A stretch of DNA of 64,000 nucleotides from Venturia oleaginea (taxonomy: Eukaryota > Ascomycota > Dothideomycetes > Venturiales > Venturiaceae), in the NCBI GenBank assembly GCA_013176395.1, contig JABMLP010000001.1, positions 2,475,791 to 2,539,790 of the forward strand, in the 5' to 3' direction. Positions 10,092 through 22,212 of the stretch are shown here, piece after piece. Under the pieces are notes generated by a model. The model saw nothing but the letters and a program-made list of their open reading frames with translations, was not told where the DNA came from and made no database searches. Within the stretch, counting starts at the first letter, position 1, and every line of letters starts with the position of its first letter. The translations under genes and the position numbers were made by a program.

Positions 10092-11014
10092 GTATGTAAT
10101 CTTACTCTTTCGATAGTTCTCTTACCAGCGGAAGCGGTCATTCTGAACACGAAGAGTGAGCATACATGACTCGTAGCTGAAGATGAAGAACAGGAGGTGA
10201 GCATGCCAATGTGCCGTCGACGATTTAGTTCAGCTCTTGAATAGTTCAATCTATCTCCACTCTCTCAGAGAAGTCACGCAACTCCAACACAACGCGTCGC
10301 ACTGGATATTGCTACTAATTTGTCGATGCGCGGTATATCTCCTGTACGTTTTCTGTGGTACTGCGAGTCTGCGACGATGAAACCGGTCGGGTTGGCAAGG
10401 TTCCTACATCCATTTCTCGGTATGGTTCGGAGATTTTTCTTGCCCGATTCATGGTTTTCGTAAGAGCAATTTGCATAATCACCATCCTGACAGTTAGCAG
10501 AATACATAACGGATATGCGCCGCTCCCATAAATCGCAGAGCGTAGTCACGTATCTACATGCTCAAGGCACCAATAATAGACTGTTAAATCGCTTCGCCCG
10601 TAAGACCATACCGCCTATCTTGGACTTTGGCAGGTCTCGAAGATAGATTGACATTGATTGCAGCCACGGCTATTTTTCTGGGAGCTTAGAAGCCGATGTA
10701 GGTTTGGCGCGATATTCTCAAGCGATCGGGGCATGAGATGTGATGTTTTGTTGTTTCAGCAGACTCGGCTGTAGGACATATATGAAAAATATGGCGAAGC
10801 GTGGGGCCATCACATGCAGGAACATTGACTTCTCCAGTTGGCGAAGGGGCCAACCATGTCCCGATCGCACGAACATCCTCGAATTGAGAAGATGAGGTAA
10901 TGGACAATGCCGAGGGCATGTGCCTCACAATGCGATGCTGGAGGGTCAGGGGACCATAAAGGCGTGGCTGTGGCTCCCTCATAGAGTCTTCAGCTTTCTC
11001 ACTTCGACAAAATC
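10092..11014. other. Intergenic, nothing recognised
   Basis: I searched this stretch for the missing kinase C-lobe and found no continuation. The short frames have no motif. Confidence 0.4.
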
Positions 11015-12202
11015 ATGGCGAGCGAAACGCAAACACAGACTGTGCCTCCGGCGCCTTTGCGCAAAGGTCCTTTGACCAGCACCTGGCGCGACGATAAGAG
11101 CAAATGGGGATTCTGGGAAGACACGATGGAGAGACTTGGACTCCATCCCACGAACCTGGACATGCCCATTCCAGTATTCAAGAAGACTGATCCAGTCCCA
11201 CACATTCCAGCGTGGGTTATGCACCGCTGGATCATCATCCACGCATTCATTCCTCTCGCAATCCACCAAGCCTACATTTTTGTTGTGGGTAGGAACATGC
11301 CTGTCTGGGCTGCCTTTTTGTTCTACACCATCGCTCTGAAAGCCGCCGCGATCCACCACATCCAGTCCATGCGTTGGATGGGCCACCGATTTGGTTTCCT
11401 CGATGGCGACAAGTTTGCTAGGGATAACGTCCCTGACGGTCAAGCCGGCAAAGTTGCTATGTCTCTGATCACCACCGCATCATTCCGACCGATGATGTTC
11501 CTCATGCTCACCTACAAGTACTCGCAATCCCCTGTGGACGGAATCAATTGGAAATGGCTCCCGTTGGAAGTCGGTCTCTACGGCATCGTCCTCGACTTCT
11601 GGTTCTACTGGTACCACAGAATCATGCACGACAACGACAGTCTCTGGAAGCACCACCGTACACATCACCTCACCAAACATCCCAATCCACTTCTCACCTT
11701 GTATGCCGACGAGCCACAGGAATTCTTCGATATCGCTGTCATACCATTCCTCACCTGGGCGTCTCTCAAACTCATGGGCCTCCCGATGGGCTTCTACGAC
11801 TGGTGGGTCTGCTCTCAATACGTCATTTTCAGCGAACTCGTCGGTCATTCCGGTCTACGCATCCACCTCATCGCACCCAACCCATTCTCATGGTTACTAC
11901 AATACTTCAACTGCGAACTTATCATCGAGGATCATGATCTGCACCACCGCACCGGCTGGAAGAAGAGCCACAACTACGGAAAGCAGACAAGACTTTGGGA
12001 CCAAATTTTCGGCACTTTCCGTAAGGAGGGCAGAATTGAGACGAAGCCTGGGGCTATCGACTATGTCAATACCGTGCCGATGCCGCTGTTGTTCAATTCC
12101 AATGAGCCTGTTACGTTCAAGGCTGGACAACAGACTGTGACGACGAATACGGGAAGTGAGGGACGGTGTGATGAGGAGCTGTTGAGGGAGCACCATGCTT
12201 GA
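11015..12202 (+). CDS. Fatty acid hydroxylase / sterol desaturase family protein
   Basis: 395 aa, intronless, ATG at 11015. Integral membrane di-iron enzyme of the fatty acid hydroxylase superfamily. The three histidine clusters that hold the iron pair are visible: HRIMH, then HRTHH, then HDLHH, in the expected order and spacing. Hydrophobic stretches before and between them (IIIHAFIPLAIHQAYIFVV, VGLYGIVLDFWFYWY) fit membrane anchoring in the ER. The C-terminal tail of about 60 residues is polar. The family includes C-4 sterol methyl oxidases, C-5 sterol desaturases and sphingolipid or alkane-type hydroxylases; the substrate cannot be told from motifs. Flanked by the kinase relic upstream and a convergent TPR gene downstream. 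Confidence 0.87.
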   Translation: MASETQTQTVPPAPLRKGPLTSTWRDDKSKWGFWEDTMERLGLHPTNLDMPIPVFKKTDPVPHIPAWVMHRWIIIHAFIPLAIHQAYIFVVGRNMPVWAAFLFYTIALKAAAIHHIQSMRWMGHRFGFLDGDKFARDNVPDGQAGKVAMSLITTASFRPMMFLMLTYKYSQSPVDGINWKWLPLEVGLYGIVLDFWFYWYHRIMHDNDSLWKHHRTHHLTKHPNPLLTLYADEPQEFFDIAVIPFLTWASLKLMGLPMGFYDWWVCSQYVIFSELVGHSGLRIHLIAPNPFSWLLQYFNCELIIEDHDLHHRTGWKKSHNYGKQTRLWDQIFGTFRKEGRIETKPGAIDYVNTVPMPLLFNSNEPVTFKAGQQTVTTNTGSEGRCDEELLREHHA

Positions 12203-13044
12203 TGGACATTTGTCTTGGAAAGCTTTGATGGGCGAGATGAAGAAGGCCGAGGAAGGAGGCGATGAAAGGAATTGATTTAGATTTGAGGACGTGAGGTGGA
12301 CGGTCTGGTTTGGAGCCAGTGATGCGATCTGATTGTGAGTTGTTTATGTGTATGCACTTCATGATGATACGGTCGGTCGCTGCCACGGTGGATAAAATCA
12401 TTAAGTGTCTGAAATGCCGTCGTGTAACTTCACCCCACCATATCTCGTCCGCACGTGCCCCGTTGTAGAAATACGAGTATTCGATAAACAGTAAACACAT
12501 CTCTCTACTAATTACTGCTTTCGCTGAATTTTAATTTGATATCGTGTCCCCAGTCCTGGACGGAAATTTTCTTCCTCTAGTTCATGAGCTCGGTCGGACA
12601 CTTGATCAGATCCTAACCTTACAAATAACTTTCTCGATAAGTTATCCTCCATCTCGCTTCCGTAAAATAGAAAACAGACAGCCACAATGTCAGCAAGAAT
12701 CGTCTCGCTAGCAAAACACCACAGCTTCTTCAAGGCCTCAGTCCTATTTCCAGTTCCTCATGTAGTAAGTGCAAAGTATATATAATCCCGGGAATTTCTA
12801 TATAGAAAACTCACTATCCTACTCTTAGCATTAACCCTCAACGAGGCTTAGACTTAGGCACAGCTGTGGCATTTTCAGCCGCAGTGAGGGGGACCAAACA
12901 TTTTGACAGGGTGATATATCGAGTATCATTCTCGTTGCTAAGAAGTATAGCTCTGATTTGATTTTGTAGACATTGCGAAGCTCACAAACGAGTGTAGGAG
13001 GGACTGCTTTGAGTTGGCTCGCCAACGTTCCATTGAGAGCCGAT
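12203..13044. other. Intergenic between convergent genes
   Basis: Holds the 3' regions of the hydroxylase-type gene and the TPR gene. No convincing gene was seen. Confidence 0.45.
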
Positions 13045-13848
13045 TCAAGATCCACACCTCTCCCTTTTCATAGCCTCTCTGACAATGTTCCCACATAGTC
13101 GCGCATGCGGGTTGGCAATCACAGACATGGCCTTGCCTACCTCACTACCATAGAGACCAGCCATGTGAAAGCATCTCGATGCCTCTTCCTCAAAGTTTGT
13201 CTTATCCCAAGCTTGCCAAGGTAGTTCATCCTTGTATAGATTGACTATGCTCGTGCTAGGTTCGGACAGATCCTTTGCAGCTTGCCAGAATATGGCAGCG
13301 CGTTGCGTCCATGCTTGGGCCAATAATCTTCCTTGCGAAGGCGATACTTTGGGTGCCCCGGGCTCCGGAGATGCCAGATTGATTGTGAAATCGAGATCGC
13401 GCAGCGCGCTTGTTAATGCAGCGGTTGATACTGGAATGTGCGGTTGGGATTGGACGAGCGTCGATTTGTCGCCATAACGCCAGCGATGGAGTTGTGCGCG
13501 GTTGTTGTACACGCTTGCGTATGAGGGATGCTCTGCGGCTATGCTATTAAGAATGGCGAGGGCTTCGTTATATGGTGGGTCTTTGTCATTTGCCTGTTCC
13601 TCTTCTTCGTGGTCCGAGGACGCAGTGGAGCGCGGCGACGACGGCGCAGACGGAGTGTGTTGTTCTATTATTCGGATGGCAGAAAGCTCTTGCGCACGTA
13701 ATGTAGCGAGTAGACTTGGGTCTGTGATGTGAGGGTTGGCAGGGAGGAGAGGATCTATCTCGATACTGGCCGACGAGGTGGACGACTCGGGATCGAAGAC
13801 GGCGTCGAGGATCTTTGAGTCGTTCTTGGAGAGGTCTATGCTAGTCAT
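13045..13848 (-). CDS. TTC36-like tetratricopeptide repeat protein
   Basis: 267 aa, intronless, ATG at 13848 (an upstream in-frame extension has no ATG). The order of features fits the TTC36 family: N-terminal SKNDSKILDAVFDPES, an acidic insert (DHEEEEQANDKD), TPR helices (ALAILNSIAAEHPSYASVYNNRAQ; RLLAQAWTQRAAIFWQAAKD), then the conserved C-terminal stretch with EEASRCFHMAGLYGSEV and ANPHARLCGNIVREAM. Human TTC36 is an HSP70-binding protein; the fungal role is not known. The acidic/serine-rich insert of about 40 residues is longer than in the animal protein. Confidence 0.82.
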   Translation of the reverse strand: MTSIDLSKNDSKILDAVFDPESSTSSASIEIDPLLPANPHITDPSLLATLRAQELSAIRIIEQHTPSAPSSPRSTASSDHEEEEQANDKDPPYNEALAILNSIAAEHPSYASVYNNRAQLHRWRYGDKSTLVQSQPHIPVSTAALTSALRDLDFTINLASPEPGAPKVSPSQGRLLAQAWTQRAAIFWQAAKDLSEPSTSIVNLYKDELPWQAWDKTNFEEEASRCFHMAGLYGSEVGKAMSVIANPHARLCGNIVREAMKRERCGS

Positions 13849-14385
13849 TGTGAAGACAGATGAGTACTGATGAAGCTGGAGGGAGCGCAAAGGAAAAACT
13901 CGGAGCAAGTACGTTTAGATAGCTGCTTCCTCCTACTTATATACCTTACAAATCCATATGAGGAAAAGGGAGTGTTCACGCTCTCAGATGTCGTGGGACA
14001 GGCAAAGTACCTACTATCATCCGCTCGGCTATCAAAGGTGGTTGATGGTCAAGACCTCACTCATCCGCCGCCAACCGAGAATAGCCGGCTGGCAACATCC
14101 GCATCTTCCATCAATCTCCCATCCCCATTCTCACTCATCCCCATCTCGGTAAGGCTGTCATAGGGAAAAGATGTATCAGCAGGTTTCATCATTGGTGCTA
14201 CCTCATGTGGAGAAAGCCAACTTCATGCAAGACCAGGTAGCATGACTGATAGCGTCTGCCTGTGTGTGTTGCTATATTAGGTTTGCCATCTCTCGTTTAT
14301 CATGCTTCTCATTATCCATCTATCTAAACAGTCAGCAATCGCTTTCCCTCATATTCTTTCTCTGAAGTCTAGTTCATCCTTCACC
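13849..14385. other. Divergent intergenic region
   Basis: Shared 5' region between the TTC36-like gene (minus) and the HPPD gene (plus), about 540 bp. It could hold both promoters. No specific site was recognised. Confidence 0.5.
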
Positions 14386-15725
<1,340 letters not shown>

Positions 15726-15955
15726 AGGTTGCAGGTGACTCCATCATCATGGTATACCTATCTTGTTTATAGATTGTACCCAGGCGGGCTCTGCTGTCAA
15801 AGATTATACATTTCTATCGCTCGAAATATCGCCGATAATCTAGACAATTACCATTATCCTCGCAACAAACAAACCCCAAACAACTATACCAACTATACCC
15901 ATAAACCCGCCCTACTTCATCTCCAAATGAATTCCACTTTCCATATCCCTCTCCT
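15726..15955. other. Short convergent intergenic region
   Basis: 3' flanks of HPPD and of the small secreted protein gene. Nothing else was seen. Confidence 0.5.
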
Positions 15956-16249
15956 CTAGCCAAAAAACGGCCCACAGTCCGGATACTTCGTCCCCGGCGG
16001 AAAAGTCTTGGCACAATGGCCCCTATAGCAGGCTCTCTTGTTCGCGTTGGGTTTTCTAAGGCAGTCGCAGTACCATCTATCGCAGCCGATGTCTTGGGGG
16101 CGGGGCGCTGGTGCTGGTGCTGGGAGGTGGGCTGGTTAGTATTTGTATAAGAGGGAGGGGAGGGGAGGGGTTGTTAAAGGGTACGTACCTGCGATTGCCA
16201 GGGTGGTGAATGTTATTAAGATTGTGGTGAGGTAGGTTTGGAGATACAT
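15956..16249 (-). CDS. Small secreted cysteine-rich protein
   Basis: No family recognised. Two exons on the minus strand, 16249-16189 and 16131-15956, 78 aa. The 57-bp intron is textbook: donor GTACGT, branch TACTAAC, acceptor CAG 3 bases later. Exon 1 encodes a signal peptide (MYLQTYLTTILITFTTLAIA). The mature part begins with a Pro-Ala run (LPAPAPAPRP) and then has six cysteines with spacing C-x4-C-x1-C-x10-C-x4-C-x12-C. Small size, secretion signal and even cysteine number are the usual marks of a fungal apoplastic effector or antimicrobial peptide. The role is inference. The mature part ends PDCGPFFG. Confidence 0.72.
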
Positions 16250-18073
16250 GGTGAGGCGATGGGGGATGGATTGGTTTGTGAGAGCTGTATGTATCTACGA
16301 GGAATTGGATGATGGGTTGGGTGTGAGATTGATTTTATTACACGGCTCCTTGTTTTCAATTGCATTTGATCCATGACGAGGTATACGAATCCTTTAGATG
16401 GGCTGAAAAAAATCCCATGTGGTTCTTCAGCCAACCCATCGCACCTCGACGATCTTTCAGCTGTCTCAGATGGATTTTTCAATGAAATTGGGCAATCCGT
16501 ATATCTGATTGGTTAGATACGAATAATCAAGCTACGTGAGTTCATTCGAATCCATCTAGGATGATTCTAGCCCACCTATTCTTGGGTCGATTGCCTAAAA
16601 ACCTGAGATACTCCCTCTCAACTAAACATCACAATCATGCAAGAACGAACAGGGATAATTCATAAACGGATTAGCTCAGCATTGTGAAATTTTACCTCAT
16701 TAAGTAAGGTCCATAGTTTATCTCTGTGATCTCCAGTTGAGAGTAGACGTCAGTAAAATCCAGCCAATCCAACCAGTCATCGTTGACTCTCGGGATATCC
16801 GATTCGTACTAAAAGCGGGATGTACATAAACACCGCTGAACGACTTTCTCGAACCAATGGACGAAGTGTATATCAGGTGGTTTCCACAGGGGTTGTGGAA
16901 TGCCTATCTACGAGGCTGCGGGTTCCCAAAGATAGTATGAAGTTGCGAGGAAACGCTTGGCTCGCCCGGCCCGGATACCGTGAGGTTTTCGACCCCACCA
17001 GCGCCAGTAACGAATAAGAATAGGTCTCTAGCAGGGTGGATCCACCAATCAGTAACATCAGATCTTGAGATTTACACATCGATTAGTTTACGGCCAATTA
17101 AACTCGTTGAAATTGTCTTGGAGCGCGGCTTCGTCCGTTCAGCTTTCCCCGCCCCGCCCCGCCCCCGCCAAAAAATAACCACTTCAGCTCTAGGTAGCTG
17201 CTAGCTTTTCGTCAATAATTGCGCTCTTCACGTTAACGAGGACAACCACTTTCCAAAGGGACTTATTTGCGAAGGAGGCAAGATAGCCATAGATAAGGAC
17301 CCGCAGAATTTATACAAGATTTCCATACAACTTTAATCGAATTCCAATCACACCTGGAGAACGACACCACAGAACAGGAAGATGATAGAGAATAATCTGC
17401 GGATCGACGTCAAACGACGTGTTTACTGTGGTAATCAGCATGATCTTTGATCTTGGCTATCTTGGCTGCTGGGAAAATAAGTCATTTGGGAAGAGTTTGG
17501 TGTCCTTGTTAACATTGAAAGGAAGCATGATACCACCGAACAATTCATCTCCCTTTCGCGTGTCGTCATCTACGTGGCATATCTGCGCACTTTGCTTGTA
17601 GACTCTTTTGCTGTCACGGACTAACGACGCAATACCGACTTCACCCCATCCTAGAGTCACTTAGATGAATCAAATTCAAAAGTAGGAAAAACGGGGGCAA
17701 TTGTGTACTTAAAATGGCCGAAGCGATGAAAGTAAGGTATTCGAATAAGTGAAATTTGTCACCATCACATGGACAATTCAAAGACAGCCGAGAATCTGCC
17801 ATCTCTTTTGTAAAGGATCGAAGCTAGAAAAATAATCTGATGCACGACAGGGAGAAGAAACCGTAAGCGAGTATGGTCTCCCGGATTATTCTCGTAGTAA
17901 TCTGCATGATCGAAATTCAACCTGACATCTGTCACATCCGCGAACTAAAGATACTAGCTACGAAAACCCTGCTGTTGAAGAACAAGTGTTGGCAGTGAGT
18001 CTACGAACTACTACCAAGACGCAACTATTCTAAGTGTAGGTCACTCCCAGGTTCCAACAAATCCCAGCATCTC
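16250..18073. other. Long stretch without a supported gene
   Basis: 1.8 kb with only short frames. A GC-rich run of cccgcccc units lies near 17148-17170. I could not build a spliced gene here, but a small multi-exon gene could be missed. Confidence 0.4.
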
Positions 18074-18895
18074 CTACCAAGCCCTCTCGCCAAAAGGCGA
18101 CACCCCGATCCCCAAGCTCCTACTCTCAAAACCAAACCTCCTGTAAACCCACACCCTACACCTCCTAGCCCAATGACTCGCCCTCTCCTTCCTGTACCTA
18201 TCCACACTCTCCCGATCAACCGCACCCCTCCACTTCCCACCCGGCATCGTCCAACACACTGCTCTGCGACGATTCCATTTCCGATTCCACCTTACCGCTC
18301 CTCCATCTCCACCCCTCCCAAGCCGACCTTCAGTTTCACAAACCCACCTCTCCATCTTCTCAACATCTCTAGCCGAAAACGCCCGGAAAGTACGCCACTG
18401 CTTCATCTCTTTCTCACGGGAATGCCAAAAATAACATTTCTCCGCTTTAATAAGTGGATATTTCTTCATTCCCTCTACTCTCCGTTTAACCCACCATCGC
18501 ACCACTGGATTTTTCAACTCCTGCACCTGTCCCATCGCCTCATTATAAACCCTCGGCGGTAACGGGATCTTCCCACTCGCATTGCCCCTCCTCGATCCCA
18601 AAATCCTCCCCCTATCTTTGACCTCGGGATGATTTAAATTCGAGCTCCAAAACGGGGAGGAGAGAGGTGATGAATCCACGAGCGGAGGATAAACTGTAAT
18701 TGTCTGTTCGCCATGATGTGGGTCGCGGACGTGAGGGTCAGGGTCGATGATTGTACAATGTAAGTGTTCGTAGTTACGGATTGCGAGTTTAGTCGAGGGT
18801 GGGATGCGCCAATGGAGGAGGGTGTTTTTGCGGGGTCTACGTCGAAGGTGAGTTGATGGGGCGTTGAGGTTGGTTAGTCCGATGTCTGATGGCAT
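18074..18895 (-). CDS. Hypothetical basic protein
   Basis: 273 aa open frame with ATG at 18895, unusually long for chance in this composition. Rich in Arg and Trp (RWWVKRRVEGMKKYP; WVYRRFGFESRSLG), with no signal peptide, membrane segment or known motif. Strong Arg and Gly content in the last third could reflect a shadow frame of a GC-skewed region, so the call is moderate. The opposite strand has only a shorter Pro/Ser frame. Confidence 0.4.
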   Translation of the reverse strand: MPSDIGLTNLNAPSTHLRRRPRKNTLLHWRIPPSTKLAIRNYEHLHCTIIDPDPHVRDPHHGEQTITVYPPLVDSSPLSSPFWSSNLNHPEVKDRGRILGSRRGNASGKIPLPPRVYNEAMGQVQELKNPVVRWWVKRRVEGMKKYPLIKAEKCYFWHSREKEMKQWRTFRAFSARDVEKMERWVCETEGRLGRGGDGGAVRWNRKWNRRRAVCWTMPGGKWRGAVDRESVDRYRKERASHWARRCRVWVYRRFGFESRSLGIGVSPFGERAW

Positions 18896-19491
18896 CGAGT
18901 CGCGGAAGAATGGGGTTGTTCAGATGAGGAAGTATGGGAGCCAAGGGGTGGATCTAATGTAAGGATGAAAAGCAAGGTCTTGTGGCTGACGGGTATGATA
19001 AGGGAAGGAGCTAATCAGCTCAACTGACTTCTTCGAGGAATCGATCTCGGGCGATTGGTGAACTTGTTAGATTTCCACTTTCATTTGGTCAGAAACATCA
19101 TTGCTGCCGATCGAGTTATGACTGCTGCAATTCCCGAATCATCGACGTTTAAGAAAAGATTGAAATTGATCCAGTCGAGTAAGCAACGAACCAACGATAC
19201 CCTTCCGCCATGAGATTCGGCAGACTCGATATAATCCACGCCTGCTCGAAAACTATCAATCCCTCTCCAAAGTGATGCAATTCGCGTCAATTTCTGGCAA
19301 GCTTCATTGCGAAACTTGCCAGAAAGTTATCGTCCCTGAATTGTAATCGATTCACGTCAAAACAAACAGTACCCTCGATTTTAAGACACTTAAAAAAGTG
19401 TCTTGAGTGTGACCGAGGAACAAGTATTAATGTCATCTATCAACTCCTCAGCTCCGAACAGGCACGTCCAATCTCAGTACTCCATTCCTAC
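18896..19491. other. Intergenic with small inverted repeat
   Basis: Contains the hairpin at 19291-19325 listed separately. No gene was seen. Confidence 0.4.
19291..19325. repeat. Inverted repeat, 11-bp arms
   Basis: Arms TTTCTGGCAAG (19291-19301) and CTTGCCAGAAA (19315-19325) with a 13-base loop. The same TTGCCAGAAA core occurs in a larger hairpin at 45405-45456 and as a single arm near 47748. Confidence 0.85.
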
Positions 19492-19857
19492 TCATATCGA
19501 CCATCTCCTAGTCTGAGGTTTCCTTCGGCATTTGTACAAATATCGGGACACCCTCGAAGCAGGGCCTATTGACCAGCCACCCTGTTCCCGTGCTTTCTTA
19601 GCATACTGAAGTATGAGCCAGATGATGAATTGAGTATCGGACCAGTTGATAGCTTCATGGTACGAGGTACGTTGAATTTCGTTGATTGTGTGTGGGATTC
19701 TGGGTTGAGATGTGGTGTTCGTACTTTGGGATAGCGGTTCGATGGATGTCGATTTCGGGGTCTCCCCGCTTCTCATACATACTGTCCATTCGGATGAGAC
19801 TTTGTGACTTGGCATTTGGGAAGAAGTGGCGTATGGTGCGGATAGGCTTTGAGACAT
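19492..19857 (-). CDS. Hypothetical small protein
   Basis: 121 aa from ATG 19857. Ser/Thr-rich N-terminal half, then INWSDTQFIIWLILQYAKKAREQGGW, which looks like an amphipathic or membrane-associated helix. The frame is open for another 114 codons upstream without an ATG, so either the start is wrong or an upstream exon is missing. No family recognised. Confidence 0.3.
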   Translation of the reverse strand: MSQSLSAPYATSSQMPSHKVSSEWTVCMRSGETPKSTSIEPLSQSTNTTSQPRIPHTINEIQRTSYHEAINWSDTQFIIWLILQYAKKAREQGGWSIGPASRVSRYLYKCRRKPQTRRWSI

Positions 19858-20411
19858 GTTTAAGAGGATTCGGCAAATGTTTGATAAGCGATAAGGGAGA
19901 GGTGTGCAAACGTGTGAAAGGTACGCTATGACGAGGTGTGCTGTCGAGGAGAGATACGGTGTGCGTTTAGGAATTGTTGTTGAGAAAAGAAGAGTGCCAG
20001 GGGATTGCGGCCGGGAGCGATAGGACCTGCCTTGATCGGTTCCGCCAAGAATATAGGCAGCCTGCAAATAGCAGTTTCCTGTTTGTGGTCGATGCTTCGA
20101 GCAACGCCATGAAGAACATTGCGAGAAAACCAGGGCGGGGTTGATTTCGAATTGGGTATGTCGTTCAATATTGCTGTTATTGGGTTTGTTGAAGAGCAAT
20201 GATTTGCGTTGCAGGAAAATCAGATTGGCTCATAATAGGCGAGAGCAAGAGTAGCAGCTCTTGAGTTTTTGAATATCGTCGTGTTTAAATGCTGAATGAT
20301 CTGGATTCAGGAGAAAACTTGAATGTTGAAATATAGATGCCTCCTCTTCCTGACAGGAGCCACCCATTAAGGCACCCCTCGTTCACGATTAGCTGATGTC
20401 ACAAATACTAT

Positions 20412-20948
20412 TCAATGTTCATTAAACTTGTGTCTTAGTAAACTTCCGCCGCAAGCACATTGCACCATCAAATGGGCTTCGACGTTCAGCTCATAGACAG
20501 TGCGGGCGATGCCACTGCCACTCTCGTTAGTGTCGCTAGCGAATGCCACCCCTGAATCACCGGATGGGCGACGTAGCGGTGGCAGGGGCATCAATGGTGG
20601 TCGAACATCGGAAGATCCGTATTTGAACCCGAAGTCGTTGTCAATTGGTCTGGAATGCTTCTTTGTCCATGCAGAATTGACGTGGTAATGGGAGGCTGAC
20701 GAGCTGGTGCGGTTGGAAGGTGTGAATTTGGGACGCTTCTTGCGAGAGGCATCGGAGTCATGTCGTTGTGTTGATCTTTCAGGGTTGCAGGAGGCTTCGT
20801 CGTTGGTGATCGTATTGTAAGAAATGGTGCCATATTCAGCACTATAGGGGAGACCTCCATACTCTTGCCATCTCAACAAATCTTCCTCGCTGATGAATCC
20901 ATCATTGTACAACAAAGTCTCATTAGGTACATCATCTTCCGAATTCAA
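20412..20948 (-). CDS. Hypothetical protein, 5' end unresolved
   Basis: An open frame of 178 codons with protein-like composition: acidic start (EEDLLRWQEYGG), a Ser/Lys/Arg-rich middle (SDASRKKRPKFTPSN) and a C-terminal MVQCACGGSLLRHKF. It has no ATG before the last part of the frame, so a first exon further upstream (above 20948) is likely. No known domain. Confidence 0.3.
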   Translation of the reverse strand: MNSEDDVPNETLLYNDGFISEEDLLRWQEYGGLPYSAEYGTISYNTITNDEASCNPERSTQRHDSDASRKKRPKFTPSNRTSSSASHYHVNSAWTKKHSRPIDNDFGFKYGSSDVRPPLMPLPPLRRPSGDSGVAFASDTNESGSGIARTVYELNVEAHLMVQCACGGSLLRHKFNEH

Positions 20949-21795
20949 AGGAGCAAAGAATGGAAAGAACGAGAAACAATTGAGTAGAAATGACTAAGGC
21001 ATGCAGCCCATGATGGACAAGTGGCACGAGAGTTCACTCGTCGAAGTAGTAAAATCTGAGGGACAGAGAGAAAGTTCTAGGGTGATTGTGGAGTTGGCAC
21101 GGTCGTCAACATTGTGGGATAAGAGCTCAACTCTATATCTGCCTCCTGTTGGGCGGGCGTGATCAATTTCGTTTCTCTGGGCCGATTTCGATGAGTCGGC
21201 GTTTTGCCAGTACAAGGGAGCAATACTGGCCAGTATCCCACAACTTTGAGCCGCTGACAAAAGACATCATCCAAGAGTTCGATCGGCGGCCGCTTCCAAT
21301 CAAAGCTCAGAGACGCCAGACCTTCCAAGTTCCAATGAAGTAGCAGTAAAGGAAGACTCTATTGGCTTTAAAGTTGTTTACCTCGAGATCGATATTGACA
21401 AACTCCTGGCAACATGGTTATGAGAACTCGCTAGAATTTCATCGCTATCGATCGCGGATTGAAAGGTCCACTTCGGATTTTAGGTATTGTCGAACAGCAG
21501 AAAACTGGTAACTCACTATGTCACTGTCTGCTGCGATGTTGTTGGCAACGCTTGTCATCAATGAGACGAGGCAGGGCCGTTATGATTGGAAACCGTCGTC
21601 AATCGAACTGCATGAATCACGAACGACCGAGGAGGCTGAGACCCGCGGCATCTTCGTGTCAAAACGACTTAAGCGGTTCTATGCGCAGGCGACCATAACA
21701 GAATCTTCATGGTGGCGTATGACATATCATTGTGACCGCGCTGCCGAGCCTGGAATACAGTTGAGCAGGATACTCGCCGGATCGCAACGCGGGCT
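20949..21795. other. No gene recognised
   Basis: May include the missing first exon of the gene ending at 20412 and the 3' flank of the GFA-domain gene. I could not decide on a splice pattern. Confidence 0.35.
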
Positions 21796-22212
21796 TCACA
21801 GCTTCGCAGCGCCCCCGACACCAGGAAACCAACTCCTCCTATTCTGCGCAAACAGCTCGCCACTGGGCTTGACCTGTTGCAACGGGCCCTCAATGCACCC
21901 AGAATACAAGATGACCAGCCCCTTGAACTTCTCGTTCTCAAGGTAGATGGGGCTACCGCAATTGCCGCAGAACCATCGCGTCAGAGTATTGCCCGTGAGA
22001 GTGTTTGAGTCTTTGTGTGCCTTGATAACATCTCCTCCTTTTGTGAACATGATTCGGGCGCGAGTGAGGCGGTGATTGTTTGCGAAAGTGGAACCGGTTG
22101 TCTTTTGGCAGTTGGAGCAGTGGCAGAGGACGGCGCCTTTGTCGGTGCCTGTAACGGTGTATTGGATCGATTGGCAGAGGCATGAGCCTGATGTTGAGGA
22201 TGGAGAGGGCAT
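21796..22212 (-). CDS. GFA/CENP-V domain protein (glutathione-dependent formaldehyde-activating-like)
   Basis: 138 aa, intronless, ATG at 22212. Small zinc-binding protein of the GFA family. Zinc-binding cysteines are visible in GSCLCQSIQY, CHCSNCQKTTGS and WFCGNCGSPIY, in the usual order, with the short C-terminal part LVILYSGCIEGP. Family members include bacterial Gfa, which speeds addition of formaldehyde to glutathione, but most fungal members have no tested substrate. No formaldehyde-metabolism neighbour is present. Confidence 0.85.
   Translation of the reverse strand: MPSPSSTSGSCLCQSIQYTVTGTDKGAVLCHCSNCQKTTGSTFANNHRLTRARIMFTKGGDVIKAHKDSNTLTGNTLTRWFCGNCGSPIYLENEKFKGLVILYSGCIEGPLQQVKPSGELFAQNRRSWFPGVGGAAKL

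Noticed and set aside
10686..10982. 98-codon minus-strand frame
   Set aside because: Low-complexity shadow next to the hydroxylase gene with no motif and no splice support.
17140..17175. GC-rich cccgcccc run as a promoter element
   Set aside because: No gene start lies nearby, so a regulatory call has no support.
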